Shown here one piece after another: positions 6,858-13,941 of a DNA stretch of 22,208 nt (position 1 is the first letter of the stretch; each line of letters begins with the position of its first letter). The stretch spans positions 1 to 22,208 of the forward strand of contig CAJYKY010000046.1 of assembly GCA_913775005.1 (NCBI GenBank), in the 5' to 3' direction. The stretch comes from an uncultured Achromobacter sp. (GTDB lineage Bacteria > Pseudomonadota > Gammaproteobacteria > Burkholderiales > Burkholderiaceae_B). The translations under genes and the position numbers were made by a program. The notes beneath the pieces were generated by a model. It was not told the origin of the DNA. It saw nothing but the letters and a program-made list of their open reading frames with translations, and made no database searches.

Positions 6858-7773
6858 CCACGACTCCGGACAGGCCTTGCCGTTCCAGCAACGAATTCAG
6901 ATGTTCCCAACCATGGAAGTCGATAACGATCTGCCCTTTCTCTTTGGCGCCCACCTTGAGCGCCACGCGCGTGCCCAGATGGTCGGACAAGGCTTCTTCC
7001 AGGCGGGTCAGGTCGCGCGAGACACCATTGGCCTTCTTGCGCGGCGACGCGGCGGCCTCCGTTTCCTTGGCGGTCTTGGCGACGAGCTTTTCCGCTTCGC
7101 GCACCGACAAGCGGCGCGCGATGATCTGGTTGGCCAGCTGGATCTGCGTGGCGGCGTCGACGGCCAATAGCGCACGTGCGTGGCCCATGTCGACATCGCC
7201 TGCCAGCAGCATCGTTTGCACCGGTGCGGCCAGGTTCAACAGGCGCAGCAGGTTGCTGGTGGCCGAACGCGAGCGGCCAATCGCTTGCGCGGCCTGTTCA
7301 TGCGTCAACCCGAATTCGTCCAGCAGACGGCGCACGCCATGCGCCTCTTCCAGCGGATTCAGGTCTTCACGCTGGATGTTTTCAATCAGCGCCATGACGG
7401 CCGCGTTCTCGTCGGCCACTTCACGCACCAGCACCGGCACTTCCTTCAAGCCGGCCAGTTGGGCGGCGCGGAAGCGGCGTTCGCCGGCGATGATTTCGTA
7501 ATGGCCGGGCGCGGTTTCGCCCAGTGCGCGCACAAGAATGGGTTGCATGATGCCTTGCGTGCGGATCGATTCGGCCAGCTCACCCAAGGCGCCCTCGTCC
7601 ATGCGCGTGCGCGGCTGATACTTGCCGGCGCGCAGCTTCGACAGGGGCAAGGTGGATGGCGGACCCTCGGGCTTGGCCGCGACGGCCTTGCCGATGTTGT
7701 CGATCGCAGGCGCATCGGCGCCCAGCAAGGCGTCCAGTCCGCGACCCAATCCCTTGGGTTTCTTGGTGGCCAT
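6850..7773 (-). CDS. parB: Chromosome partitioning protein ParB (Spo0J-like CTP switch)
   Basis: ParB binds parS sites near the origin, loads as a CTP-driven clamp, spreads on DNA and works with ParA to separate sister origins. Features in order in this 307-residue protein: an N-terminal ParA-contact segment KGLGRGLDALL (7-17), the ParB/Srx CTPase domain from about 42 with AGERRFRAA (96-104) and ENIQREDLNP (131-140), a helix-turn-helix with THEQAAQAIGRSRSATSNLL (157-176) that reads parS, a basic linker, and a C-terminal dimer domain (about 255-307). The ATG at 7773 was chosen because AAAGAGGA lies 7 nt upstream and the conserved N-terminus starts there; the longer frame to 7887 overlaps the GNAT gene. 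Its targets are visible as nine parS copies at 12145-12996. Unusually, an acetyltransferase gene separates it from parA. Confidence 0.97.
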   Translation of the reverse strand: MATKKPKGLGRGLDALLGADAPAIDNIGKAVAAKPEGPPSTLPLSKLRAGKYQPRTRMDEGALGELAESIRTQGIMQPILVRALGETAPGHYEIIAGERRFRAAQLAGLKEVPVLVREVADENAAVMALIENIQREDLNPLEEAHGVRRLLDEFGLTHEQAAQAIGRSRSATSNLLRLLNLAAPVQTMLLAGDVDMGHARALLAVDAATQIQLANQIIARRLSVREAEKLVAKTAKETEAAASPRKKANGVSRDLTRLEEALSDHLGTRVALKVGAKEKGQIVIDFHGWEHLNSLLERQGLSGVVDA

Positions 7774-7804
7774 AGTTAAATCCTCTTTCCTTCTGTTTTT
7801 GTAT

Positions 7805-7821
7805 CCTGAGCCAGGCTCAGG
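7805..7821 (-). repeat. Hairpin over the GNAT stop codon, ahead of parB
   Basis: CCTGAGC-CAG-GCTCAGG is a perfect 7-bp stem with a 3-nt loop that includes the GNAT stop codon. On the coding strand an A-rich stretch follows, not a U run, so it is not an intrinsic terminator. It may influence mRNA stability or the ratio of parB to the upstream genes. Confidence 0.5.
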
Positions 7822-8641
7822 CGTCCGTCTGCTCGGCGGGCAGACGGTACCAATACGCGTAACAGTCTTTGAAACCGTAGCGGCCATACAAGGCGCGCGC
7901 GGCGGTATTGTCCGGCTCGACCTGCAAGTACGCGGTTGTGGCGCCGCCGGCGGCGCCTTCGGCCAACATATGCTCTACCAGGGCGTCGGCGTAGCCTTTA
8001 CGCCGTTGCCCCGGATCCGTAACGATGTCGAACAGACCAAGCAAGTCGCCATCGCGAACGGCCAGGCCCGCGGCAACGCACTGCTCTTGCGCGTCGAAAA
8101 CCAGCACCGGCTGCTTATCCACAGCCAGGCCTTGAAGACGCGCTTGATGTTCGCCAATGTGTTCGGGCGCTGAGCCGCGCATGGCCCCGACCACTTGCGC
8201 AAAGCGGCCGGTGTCGACTTTCCTGAAAGACAGGCCGCCCCGGCCGCTGGGCTTGGGGGCGAGCGACATGCTCATGACTCGGGTCTCACCGGTGTAGATA
8301 TAGCCTCGGGCCTCCAGCTCGGCATCCAGCGAAAAATCGGGGCCGATGGAGGTGATGCGCAACACCATGGGCAGGCCATGGCGCGCATACAACGAAGAAC
8401 AATACGCCAGCCGCTCGTCCAGCGGACGTGTGGATAACCCCAGCACGTTGATACTGCGCACACGTTTGGCTTCAGACGGCGAAAAACGCACCAGCCAGCC
8501 GTCGTAAAGCAGCTGCGCGCCGACCGCCGTCGCGTTCAATGCAGCTTCTTCCAGACGCACGCGCAAGCTGTCGCGCACATCGGCAGGCGGCGTGCGGGAC
8601 AAAGGCGTAGCGGGGGAAGAAATGCGTGTCGCGACAGACAT
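7817..8641 (-). CDS. GNAT-family N-acetyltransferase between parA and parB
   Basis: This 274-residue protein has a degenerate N-terminal GNAT-like half (about residues 20-128) and a C-terminal GNAT domain (about 136-270). The C-terminal domain keeps motif A, LGLFDIVTDPGQRRKGYA, where QRRKGYA (212-218) binds the acetyl-CoA pyrophosphate, and motif B around NTAARALYGRYGF. It should transfer an acetyl group to an amine of an unknown substrate. It begins 9 nt after the parA stop and ends 43 bp before parB, so it is transcribed with the partition genes. In most bacteria parA and parB adjoin directly. Whether this enzyme acts on partition proteins or only shares their transcript cannot be told from sequence. 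The start at 8641 is the first ATG; no strong ribosome site is seen, which fits coupling to parA. Two exact DnaA boxes lie in the gene. Confidence 0.85.
   Translation of the reverse strand: MSVATRISSPATPLSRTPPADVRDSLRVRLEEAALNATAVGAQLLYDGWLVRFSPSEAKRVRSINVLGLSTRPLDERLAYCSSLYARHGLPMVLRITSIGPDFSLDAELEARGYIYTGETRVMSMSLAPKPSGRGGLSFRKVDTGRFAQVVGAMRGSAPEHIGEHQARLQGLAVDKQPVLVFDAQEQCVAAGLAVRDGDLLGLFDIVTDPGQRRKGYADALVEHMLAEGAAGGATTAYLQVEPDNTAARALYGRYGFKDCYAYWYRLPAEQTDA
8115..8123 (+). promoter_or_regulatory. Exact DnaA box inside the GNAT gene
   Basis: TTATCCACA, overlapping minus-strand codons for Val-Asp-Lys. No conserved protein motif explains it. Function is unproven. Confidence 0.35.
8429..8437 (-). 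promoter_or_regulatory. Second exact DnaA box inside the GNAT gene
   Basis: TGTGGATAA on the plus strand, inside codons for Leu-Ser-Thr on the coding strand. It faces the box at 8115, about 305 bp away. Confidence 0.35.
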
Positions 8642-8650
8642 GGGACCGGC

Positions 8651-9451
8651 TTACTTCAAATCCTTTCTGACGCGCTCGATCATTTCGGCGCCGAATGAGA
8701 TGTAGGCTTGCGCGCCGCGTGACGCCCGGTCATACACCACGCCCGGCATGCCGTAACTGGGTGCTTCGGCCAAGCGCACGTTGCGCGGCACGACCGTCTT
8801 GAAGACCTTGTCGCCAAAGTGCGCTTCCAGCTGCGCAGACACTTGCTGTTGCAGCGTCATGCGCGGGTCGAACATCACACGCAACAGACCGATGACGCGC
8901 AGGTCGTCATTGATGTTGCGGTGAACGCGCTTGATGGTGTTGACGAGGTCGGACAAACCTTCCAGCGCGAAGTATTCGCACTGCATGGGAATGATGACGC
9001 CATGCGCGGCGGCCAAGCCATTCAAGGTCAGTAAAGACAGCGTCGGCGGGCAGTCGATCAGAACAAAATCATATTGGCTGGCGACGGTGTCGATCGCCGC
9101 CTTCAGTTGGCGTTCGCGCTCTTCCATCTGCACCAGATCGATCTCGGCGCCGGACAGTTCACGGTTGGCGGGCAGCACGTCATAGCCGCCCGATTCCGAT
9201 TTCACGCGTGCCTGTTCGATGGTGGCTTCGCCAATCAGCACCTGGTACAGGTTCGATTCCAGCGAGTTCTTGTCGATGCCACTGCCCATCGTGGCGTTGC
9301 CTTGGGGGTCCAGATCCACCAGCAGCACGCGCTGATTGTGCGTGGCAAGGCCCGCCGCCAGATTGATGGCGGTCGTCGTCTTGCCCACGCCGCCCTTCTG
9401 GTTGGCAATGCAGAAGACGCGGGCGGTTGTGCTGGGGGGTAAGTTCTTCAT
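8651..9451 (-). CDS. parA: Chromosome partitioning ATPase ParA (Soj)
   Basis: ParA is the Walker-type ATPase that binds DNA non-specifically and pulls ParB-parS complexes apart. The 266-residue protein is of the short chromosomal Soj type, without an extra N-terminal DNA-binding domain. It shows the deviant Walker A KGGVGKTT (19-26) with the signature Lys19, motif A' VDLDPQGNAT (45-54) and Walker B VLIDCPP (130-136). The ATG at 9451 was chosen because AAGGA lies upstream and the conserved domain starts at residue 11. This ATG overlaps the rsmG stop as ATGA, so translation is coupled. An upstream extension to 9577 is low-complexity and overlaps rsmG. It is followed 9 nt later by the GNAT gene and then parB. 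Confidence 0.97.
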   Translation of the reverse strand: MKNLPPSTTARVFCIANQKGGVGKTTTAINLAAGLATHNQRVLLVDLDPQGNATMGSGIDKNSLESNLYQVLIGEATIEQARVKSESGGYDVLPANRELSGAEIDLVQMEERERQLKAAIDTVASQYDFVLIDCPPTLSLLTLNGLAAAHGVIIPMQCEYFALEGLSDLVNTIKRVHRNINDDLRVIGLLRVMFDPRMTLQQQVSAQLEAHFGDKVFKTVVPRNVRLAEAPSYGMPGVVYDRASRGAQAYISFGAEMIERVRKDLK

Positions 9452-10173
9452 AGAGTTCCTTGACTGCGTACTTCGCTGCGTACTTCGCTGTGTCCGTCGC
9501 CGCGGCGCATCCAGATCAGGCAGCGTTCTGCTTGCAGCTCCGGTACCTGGAGCGGCTGAATATGGTCGACTTGCCATTCCCCGCGCGCATGCAATGCCTG
9601 AATTTCTTCTTCGGGGACCTTGCCCTTCATGGCGACGAGGGTACCATCGTTGCGCACATGGCGACCCGCAAGCTGCGCAAAATCATCCAGGGATGCGAAG
9701 GCGCGCGAAGTGACGATGTCGCACTCGGCGGGGTCCAGCGTTTCGATGCGCGCGTGGCGCGCTTGCAGATTCGGCAACGACAGTGCGCCGCTCATCTGGC
9801 GCACGAATGCGGTTTTCTTTTCAACGGCGTCGATGCACGTCACGGACCACATGGGCCGCATGATCGCGAGAACGACGCCAGGCAGCCCGCCACCCGAGCC
9901 GACGTCGTAGACCTTGGCAACAGCGTGATCCGCGCCCAGCGCCTCGCTGAACGGCGCCACGGCGGCCAGGCTATCGAACAGATGCTGGATCAGCATCTGC
10001 TGCGGATCGCGGATGGCGGTGAGGTTGTACGTGCGGTTCCAGCGCTGCATCTGCGACAGATAATTCAGCAGCTTGGCGTGCGCGTCGGCATCGGCGTGCA
10101 GCCCCAGCTGCTCGCATGCACGAGAGAGGCGGCCGGCCATGTCGGTGCCGGCCTGATCGGTAAAGGCGGTCAT
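9448..10173 (-). CDS. rsmG: 16S rRNA (guanine-N7)-methyltransferase RsmG (GidB)
   Basis: RsmG uses S-adenosylmethionine to methylate N7 of G527 in 16S rRNA (E. coli numbering); its loss gives low-level streptomycin resistance. The 241-residue protein has RWNRTYNLTAIRDP (44-57), HLFDSL (64-69) and the SAM-binding loop YDVGSGGGLPGVV (89-101), all typical. It starts on an ATG that overlaps the mnmG stop as ATGA, and its stop overlaps the parA ATG in the same way, so mnmG-rsmG-parA is one coupled unit. The C-terminus ends in a repeated Ser-Glu-Val-Arg made by a 12-bp tandem duplication. Confidence 0.96.
   Translation of the reverse strand: MTAFTDQAGTDMAGRLSRACEQLGLHADADAHAKLLNYLSQMQRWNRTYNLTAIRDPQQMLIQHLFDSLAAVAPFSEALGADHAVAKVYDVGSGGGLPGVVLAIMRPMWSVTCIDAVEKKTAFVRQMSGALSLPNLQARHARIETLDPAECDIVTSRAFASLDDFAQLAGRHVRNDGTLVAMKGKVPEEEIQALHARGEWQVDHIQPLQVPELQAERCLIWMRRGDGHSEVRSEVRSQGTL
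9464..9487. repeat. 12-bp tandem duplication at the rsmG 3' end
   Basis: CTGCGTACTTCG occurs twice back to back, adding one Ser-Glu-Val-Arg copy to the RsmG tail just upstream of the parA ribosome site. Probably a slippage product that keeps the frame. Confidence 0.7.
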
Positions 10174-12089
10174 GCGGCTTGCTTGCGCGAGCCGTAATGC
10201 AGGCGCTTCAGGTGAATGAGCAACAAGGAAATGGCAGCGGGGGTCACGCCGGAAATGCGAGCGGCCTGCCCCACGGTTTCAGGGCGATGCGTCTTCAGCT
10301 TCTGGCGCACTTCGAACGACAGGCTCGTCACGGCGTCGTAATCGACATCCGCGGGGATAGGCTGCTGTTCATGCGTGATCTGCTTCTGGACTTCGTCTTG
10401 CTGACGCGCGATATAGCCGGCGTACTTCACCTGGATCTCGACCTGTTCGGACAGCACGTCGTCACTGACGACGCCGGGGCCGGCCAGCAGAGATCCGTCG
10501 GCATTGCGCGCAGCCATCAATGCTTCATATGAAACATTCGGGCGTTTCAGCAGATCAGCTAGTGAGTACTCACGTTCAATGGCCTTGCCCAGCAGGGGTT
10601 CAGCAACTTCCGCGGGCATCACGCGGGGATTCACCCACGACGACTTCAGGCGTTCAACTTCAGCAGCGACGGCGTCGCGCTTGCGGTTGAACGCGTCCCA
10701 ACGTGCGTCATCGACAATACCCAGCTGGCGGCCGATTTCGGTCAGACGCAGATCGGCGTTGTCTTCGCGCAGGCTGAGGCGATATTCAGCCCGCGAGGTA
10801 AACATGCGATAGGGTTCGGTCACGCCGCGCGTGACCAGGTCATCGACCAACACGCCCAGATAGGCTTCATCCCGGCGAGGCGTCCAAGGTTCGCGACCCA
10901 GCGCAAGCAAAGCGGCATTCACGCCGGCCAGCAGACCTTGGGCGGCCGCCTCTTCGTAGCCGGTCGTGCCGTTGATCTGGCCTGCAAAGAACAGGCCGCT
11001 GATGACTTTGGTTTCCAGCGTGCTCTTCAATCCACGTGGATCGAAATAGTCGTATTCGATCGCGTAGCCCGGACGCAGGATATGCGCGTTCTCCAAACCC
11101 CGCAGCGAATGGATCAGCTCCAGCTGTACATCAAACGGCAAGCTGGTCGACACGCCGTTGGGATAGACCTCGTGCGTGTCCAAGCCTTCCGGCTCCAGGA
11201 AGACCTGGTGCGATTCCTTGTCGGCGAAGCGGTGGATCTTGTCTTCGATCGACGGGCAGTAACGCGGCCCCACCCCTTCGATGACGCCGCTGTACATCGG
11301 CGAGCGGTCGAGGCCCCCGCGGATGATGTCGTGCGTACGCGCATTCGTGTGGGTGATCCAGCACGGCAACTGGCGCGGGTGCATGGCCACATTACCCATG
11401 TACGAGAACACGGGAATGGGATCCAGGTCGCCCGGCTGTTCTTCCAGGATGCTGGTGTTGATCGAACGGCCATCGATGCGAGGAGGCGTCCCGGTCTTCA
11501 GGCGCCCCTGCGGAAGCTTCAGTTCCTTAAGGCGCTGGCCCAAGGAAATAGCCGGGGGATCGCCAGCGCGGCCACCCGAGTAGTTTTGCAGGCCCACGTG
11601 AATCAGGCCATTCAGGAAAGTGCCGGCGGTAAGTACCACCGTCTTCGCTCGGAACTTCAAACCAACCTGGGTGACGGCACCGACGACGCGGTCCCCTTCC
11701 ACCATCAGATCTTCCACCGCTTGCTGGAACAACCACAGGTTCGGCTGGTTTTCCAGGCGGCCACGGATGGCCTGGCGGTACAGCACTCGATCCGCCTGCG
11801 CACGCGTGGCGCGTACAGCTGGACCCTTGGAGCCGTTAAGAATGCGGAATTGAATCCCCGCTTCGTCCGTTGCCAAGGCCATCGCGCCACCGAGGGCGTC
11901 GACTTCTTTGACAAGGTGGCCCTTGCCGATCCCGCCGATGGAGGGATTGCAAGACATTTGGCCAAGGGTTTCGATGTTGTGCGTCAGCAGCAGCGTCTGC
12001 GCGCCAGCGCGCGCGGCAGCCAAAGCGGCTTCGGTACCGGCGTGGCCGCCACCGACGACGATGACATCGAATTCGCGGGGATAGTCCAT
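10170..12089 (-). CDS. mnmG: tRNA uridine-5-carboxymethylaminomethyl modification enzyme MnmG (GidA)
   Basis: MnmG, an FAD enzyme, works with the GTPase MnmE to build the 5-carboxymethylaminomethyl group on wobble uridine 34 of certain tRNAs. The 639-residue protein starts with the dinucleotide-binding fold VIVVGGGHAGTEAALAA (9-25) and the conserved MSCNPSIGGIGKGHLVKE (45-62), and later has SIEDKIHRF and FAGQINGTTGYEEAAAQG. Its length is normal. ATG 12089 (MDYPREFDV) is chosen because the protein fold begins there and a TATAAT box at 12129-12124 puts the transcript start near 12117, downstream of the next in-frame ATG at 12125. No Shine-Dalgarno is seen at either. It heads the leftward series through rsmG, parA, GNAT, parB and asparaginase, and sits next to the origin as gidA does in many bacteria. 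Confidence 0.96.
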   Translation of the reverse strand: MDYPREFDVIVVGGGHAGTEAALAAARAGAQTLLLTHNIETLGQMSCNPSIGGIGKGHLVKEVDALGGAMALATDEAGIQFRILNGSKGPAVRATRAQADRVLYRQAIRGRLENQPNLWLFQQAVEDLMVEGDRVVGAVTQVGLKFRAKTVVLTAGTFLNGLIHVGLQNYSGGRAGDPPAISLGQRLKELKLPQGRLKTGTPPRIDGRSINTSILEEQPGDLDPIPVFSYMGNVAMHPRQLPCWITHTNARTHDIIRGGLDRSPMYSGVIEGVGPRYCPSIEDKIHRFADKESHQVFLEPEGLDTHEVYPNGVSTSLPFDVQLELIHSLRGLENAHILRPGYAIEYDYFDPRGLKSTLETKVISGLFFAGQINGTTGYEEAAAQGLLAGVNAALLALGREPWTPRRDEAYLGVLVDDLVTRGVTEPYRMFTSRAEYRLSLREDNADLRLTEIGRQLGIVDDARWDAFNRKRDAVAAEVERLKSSWVNPRVMPAEVAEPLLGKAIEREYSLADLLKRPNVSYEALMAARNADGSLLAGPGVVSDDVLSEQVEIQVKYAGYIARQQDEVQKQITHEQQPIPADVDYDAVTSLSFEVRQKLKTHRPETVGQAARISGVTPAAISLLLIHLKRLHYGSRKQAA

Positions 12090-12123
12090 GATGGGGAGAG
12101 AGATTAGAGAGCGATCGGTGCTC

Positions 12124-12152
12124 ATTATAGAGGCAGGGGTTGCATGTTTCAC
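12124..12152 (-). promoter_or_regulatory. mnmG operon promoter overlapping the first parS site
   Basis: On the minus strand a perfect TATAAT (12129-12124) is preceded, after 17 bp, by GTGAAA (12152-12147; 4/6 match to TTGACA). The -35 lies inside parS copy 1, so ParB loading there should compete with polymerase. The leader would be about 28 nt. Confidence 0.6.
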
Positions 12153-12160
12153 GTGAAACA
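12145..12160. promoter_or_regulatory. parS: parS site 1
   Basis: TGTTTCACGTGAAACA, exact 16-bp palindromic ParB site; overlaps the mnmG -35. Confidence 0.95.
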
Positions 12161-12338
12161 TCGTGGAGCTGATAAATGGGTCGCCCTGTCCGGGGTTGGC
12201 GTCGGGAAAGGGCAACGGTTCAGACAGGCTGGGCGAGGAATATGTCGGCATCTGCCGGTGTTTATCGGATGGGATCTTGGTGAGACAAGCCGAGTGGCCT
12301 GGGGGCATGCAGCTGCTGAGGGTGCATGTATGGCTGTA

Positions 12339-12354
12339 TGTTCCACGTGAAACA
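12339..12354. promoter_or_regulatory. parS: parS site 2
   Basis: TGTTCCACGTGAAACA; one half carries C instead of T at position 5, an accepted variant. Confidence 0.93.
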
Positions 12355-12458
12355 TCGTTGTGGTTGCGCCGCCGAGATGCGCTGGGACGTTGACTGCGCG
12401 TGCGGCTGTCGCTGGCCACAGCCCCACTCGGTCGCACGCTCACGTAGACCCGCCGTGA

Positions 12459-12474
12459 TGTTTCACGTGGAACA
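12459..12474. promoter_or_regulatory. parS: parS site 3
   Basis: TGTTTCACGTGGAACA; mixed variant, the mirror form of sites 2 and 6. Confidence 0.93.
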
Positions 12475-12532
12475 CCTCTCTCAGGTCGCGCAAACCCGTG
12501 AAGACAGCACGCAATGCGCGGAGAATCGCCGT

Positions 12533-12548
12533 TGTTTCACGTGAAACA
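12533..12548. promoter_or_regulatory. parS: parS site 4
   Basis: TGTTTCACGTGAAACA, exact. Confidence 0.95.
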
Positions 12549-12642
12549 TCCCCCCTCTCACCACCTTGGAACGCTTCAGATGGCCGACGCCTCACGCAAT
12601 AGGGCACTGAACGCTCTATAGGCTCGTTAGGAAAATACAGCG

Positions 12643-12657
12643 GTCGGCCAAGCCGAC
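12643..12657. repeat. Small inverted repeat between parS 4 and 5
   Basis: GTCGGC-CAA-GCCGAC, a 6-bp stem. No link to partition is known. Confidence 0.3.
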
Positions 12658-12673
12658 GTTGAGAAATTGGCAA

Positions 12674-12689
12674 TGTTTCACGTGAAACA
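12674..12689. promoter_or_regulatory. parS: parS site 5
   Basis: TGTTTCACGTGAAACA, exact. Confidence 0.95.
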
Positions 12690-12736
12690 TCAGCGGTGCA
12701 GTCAGCAGGCCGCTGCTGCAGTCTTCAAATTTATGG

Positions 12737-12752
12737 TGTTCCACGTGAAACA
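12737..12752. promoter_or_regulatory. parS: parS site 6
   Basis: TGTTCCACGTGAAACA, mixed variant as in site 2. Confidence 0.93.
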
Positions 12753-12813
12753 TTGAGTGCCGTCCAAGAGCCCAATATTCAATCTATTGGCAGACTTGCG
12801 ACGCCTCTATGCA

Positions 12814-12829
12814 TGTTCCACGTGGAACA
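12814..12829. promoter_or_regulatory. parS: parS site 7
   Basis: TGTTCCACGTGGAACA, fully symmetric C/G variant. Confidence 0.94.
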
Positions 12830-12859
12830 TCTTGGCCATGCCCGCGCAAACCATGGACA

Positions 12860-12875
12860 CGTTTCACGTGAAACA
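12860..12875. promoter_or_regulatory. parS: parS site 8
   Basis: CGTTTCACGTGAAACA, one outer mismatch (first base C). Only 30 bp lie between it and site 7, the tightest spacing in the array. Confidence 0.88.
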
Positions 12876-12980
12876 ACATCGAGCACAGTTAGCCTCACGC
12901 TCAATCACTACCCGAAAGGCTCAACGCTCTTTCAAAAATCGCGAGCTACTGGGCCATAAGAAGTAGTTTTAGAGGCAGCA

Positions 12981-12996
12981 TGTTCCACGTGGAACA
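12981..12996. promoter_or_regulatory. parS: parS site 9
   Basis: TGTTCCACGTGGAACA, symmetric C/G variant as in site 7. It is the copy nearest the putative oriC. Confidence 0.94.
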
Positions 12997-13300
12997 CCGC
13001 AATATTTGGGGACGACCACAGACGGGGCAGAACTTGCTCATTAGAACGGCGGCCAAATTCCCAGCCTCGCCAAATTTTCTACGATTCTCTGCTCGGCAAA
13101 GCCAGGTATGGAACTCCCGCAATCTTCAAAAAAAAGTGATTTTTTGGACCCTACCCTACCCCTAGGCCAAAACCTCATTGTTTTTCTGAAGTTCACGTGA
13201 AAAGTGATCGGCATTTGGGATCCGGACGAGCTCCCCAACATTCCCGCCAGAATAAGGATCAAGCGGATTTCTCAAATCAGGCGGCGCACGAGAAATCTAG
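12997..13300. other. Non-coding spacer between the parS array and the DnaA-box cluster
   Basis: I see no convincing gene here: open frames are short, lack ribosome sites and cross the repeats. It holds an A/T-rich patch at 13122-13146 (a run of A then T, a possible unwinding or bent segment), a decayed parS-like site at 13189-13204, and the first CTCCCCAAC copy at 13231-13239. Confidence 0.6.
13189..13204. promoter_or_regulatory. Decayed parS-like site
   Basis: Keeps the central TTCACGTGAAA of parS but differs at five outer positions (11/16). Binding is doubtful. Confidence 0.35.
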
Positions 13301-13434
13301 TTGTTCACAAACTTCTGTGGATATCCAGCAAGACTCCAAAACTCGGTTGTCGATTAACCCACACACCGCCGCAGCAACGATTAAGCGCAAAACACGCATC
13401 GCGTTCAGCGTGTCAAAAACGGCGCTATACCGTC

Positions 13435-13466
13435 TAACAATTTTGGGGATAACTTATAAATATTGA
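13435..13466. other. AT-rich candidate unwinding element
   Basis: An A/T-dominated tract (only four G in a row interrupt it) that includes a near DnaA box at 13444-13452 and ends in TATTGATC. It is a plausible strand-opening site for oriC; the tract at 14415-14436 is the rival. Confidence 0.35.
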
Positions 13467-13638
13467 TCTCCCCAACAAGCCAGCACAGCAAGAGAACACA
13501 GACCTAGCCGCCGCACCGTCCCGAACTACGCTTGAATGCAACAGCCTTGTTTTCATAGGGAAATACGTATGCAAACCGGATCAGTAGCGAAGCAAAAGCC
13601 AACTGTGAACACCGCTCAATCCCACTTCTCCGACGCCC

Positions 13639-13666
13639 GAATTCACGTGGAAAACTTTGTGGATAA
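13639..13666. promoter_or_regulatory. Composite parS-like and DnaA-box element
   Basis: A parS-like 16-mer (13639-13654, 12/16, core TTCACGTGGAA) overlaps a near DnaA box (CGTGGAAAA, 13646-13654) and is followed 3 bp later by an exact DnaA box on the minus strand (TGTGGATAA, 13658-13666). Confidence 0.5.
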
Positions 13667-13779
13667 GATTCAACGTTGACGTGACGGTTCGCCGTATTGG
13701 ACTCCCCAACCCGCCACGTAATCAGGGGAACTCATCTGCCGCTACGCAGTCCAAAACGCCGCATCCAAAATGCCTCGAC

Positions 13780-13788
13780 TTATCCACA
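13780..13788 (+). promoter_or_regulatory. Exact DnaA box in oriC
   Basis: TTATCCACA on the plus strand, followed at 13792-13800 by TTATTCAGA, a one-mismatch relative. Confidence 0.65.
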
Positions 13789-13916
13789 TCATTATTCAGA
13801 GCCTGGTACGACCCTTTGCGAACGCGTCTCAGATTTCCCCTTCAGCTTTTCCCCAGCCTCCGGCTATCTTGATCGAGTCAGATCTTCGGCGCCATCATCC
13901 TTATGGTTGAGTCGGC

Positions 13917-13941
13917 CGTTTCATGTGAACCCTGTGGAAAA
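13917..13941. promoter_or_regulatory. Decayed parS-like site next to a DnaA box
   Basis: CGTTTCATGTGAACCC (13917-13932) matches parS at 12 of 16 positions but has lost the CACGTG core (CATGTG). It directly abuts TGTGGAAAA (13933-13941), a TTTTCCACA-type DnaA box on the minus strand. Confidence 0.4.

Larger units (their letters stand above)
13231..13710 (+). repeat. Three CTCCCCAAC copies about 235 bp apart
   Basis: CTCCCCAAC occurs at 13231-13239, 13468-13476 and 13702-13710 (start-to-start 237 and 234 bp), all in the same orientation. The second and third extend to TATTGNNCTCCCCAAC. Meaning unknown. Confidence 0.5.

Noticed and set aside
11028..11043. CACGTG palindrome inside mnmG (ATCCACGTGGAT)
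   Set aside because: The outer parS bases are missing, and the codons are within a conserved protein; treated as chance.
12090..12443. Open frame extending mnmG upstream by 118 residues
   Set aside because: It crosses the TATAAT promoter and two parS sites, is low-complexity, and the MnmG fold starts at the ATG at 12089.
12145..12996. Regular repeats that could suggest a CRISPR array
   Set aside because: Repeats are 16-bp palindromes with irregular spacers of 30-178 bp and match parS; no cas genes are nearby.
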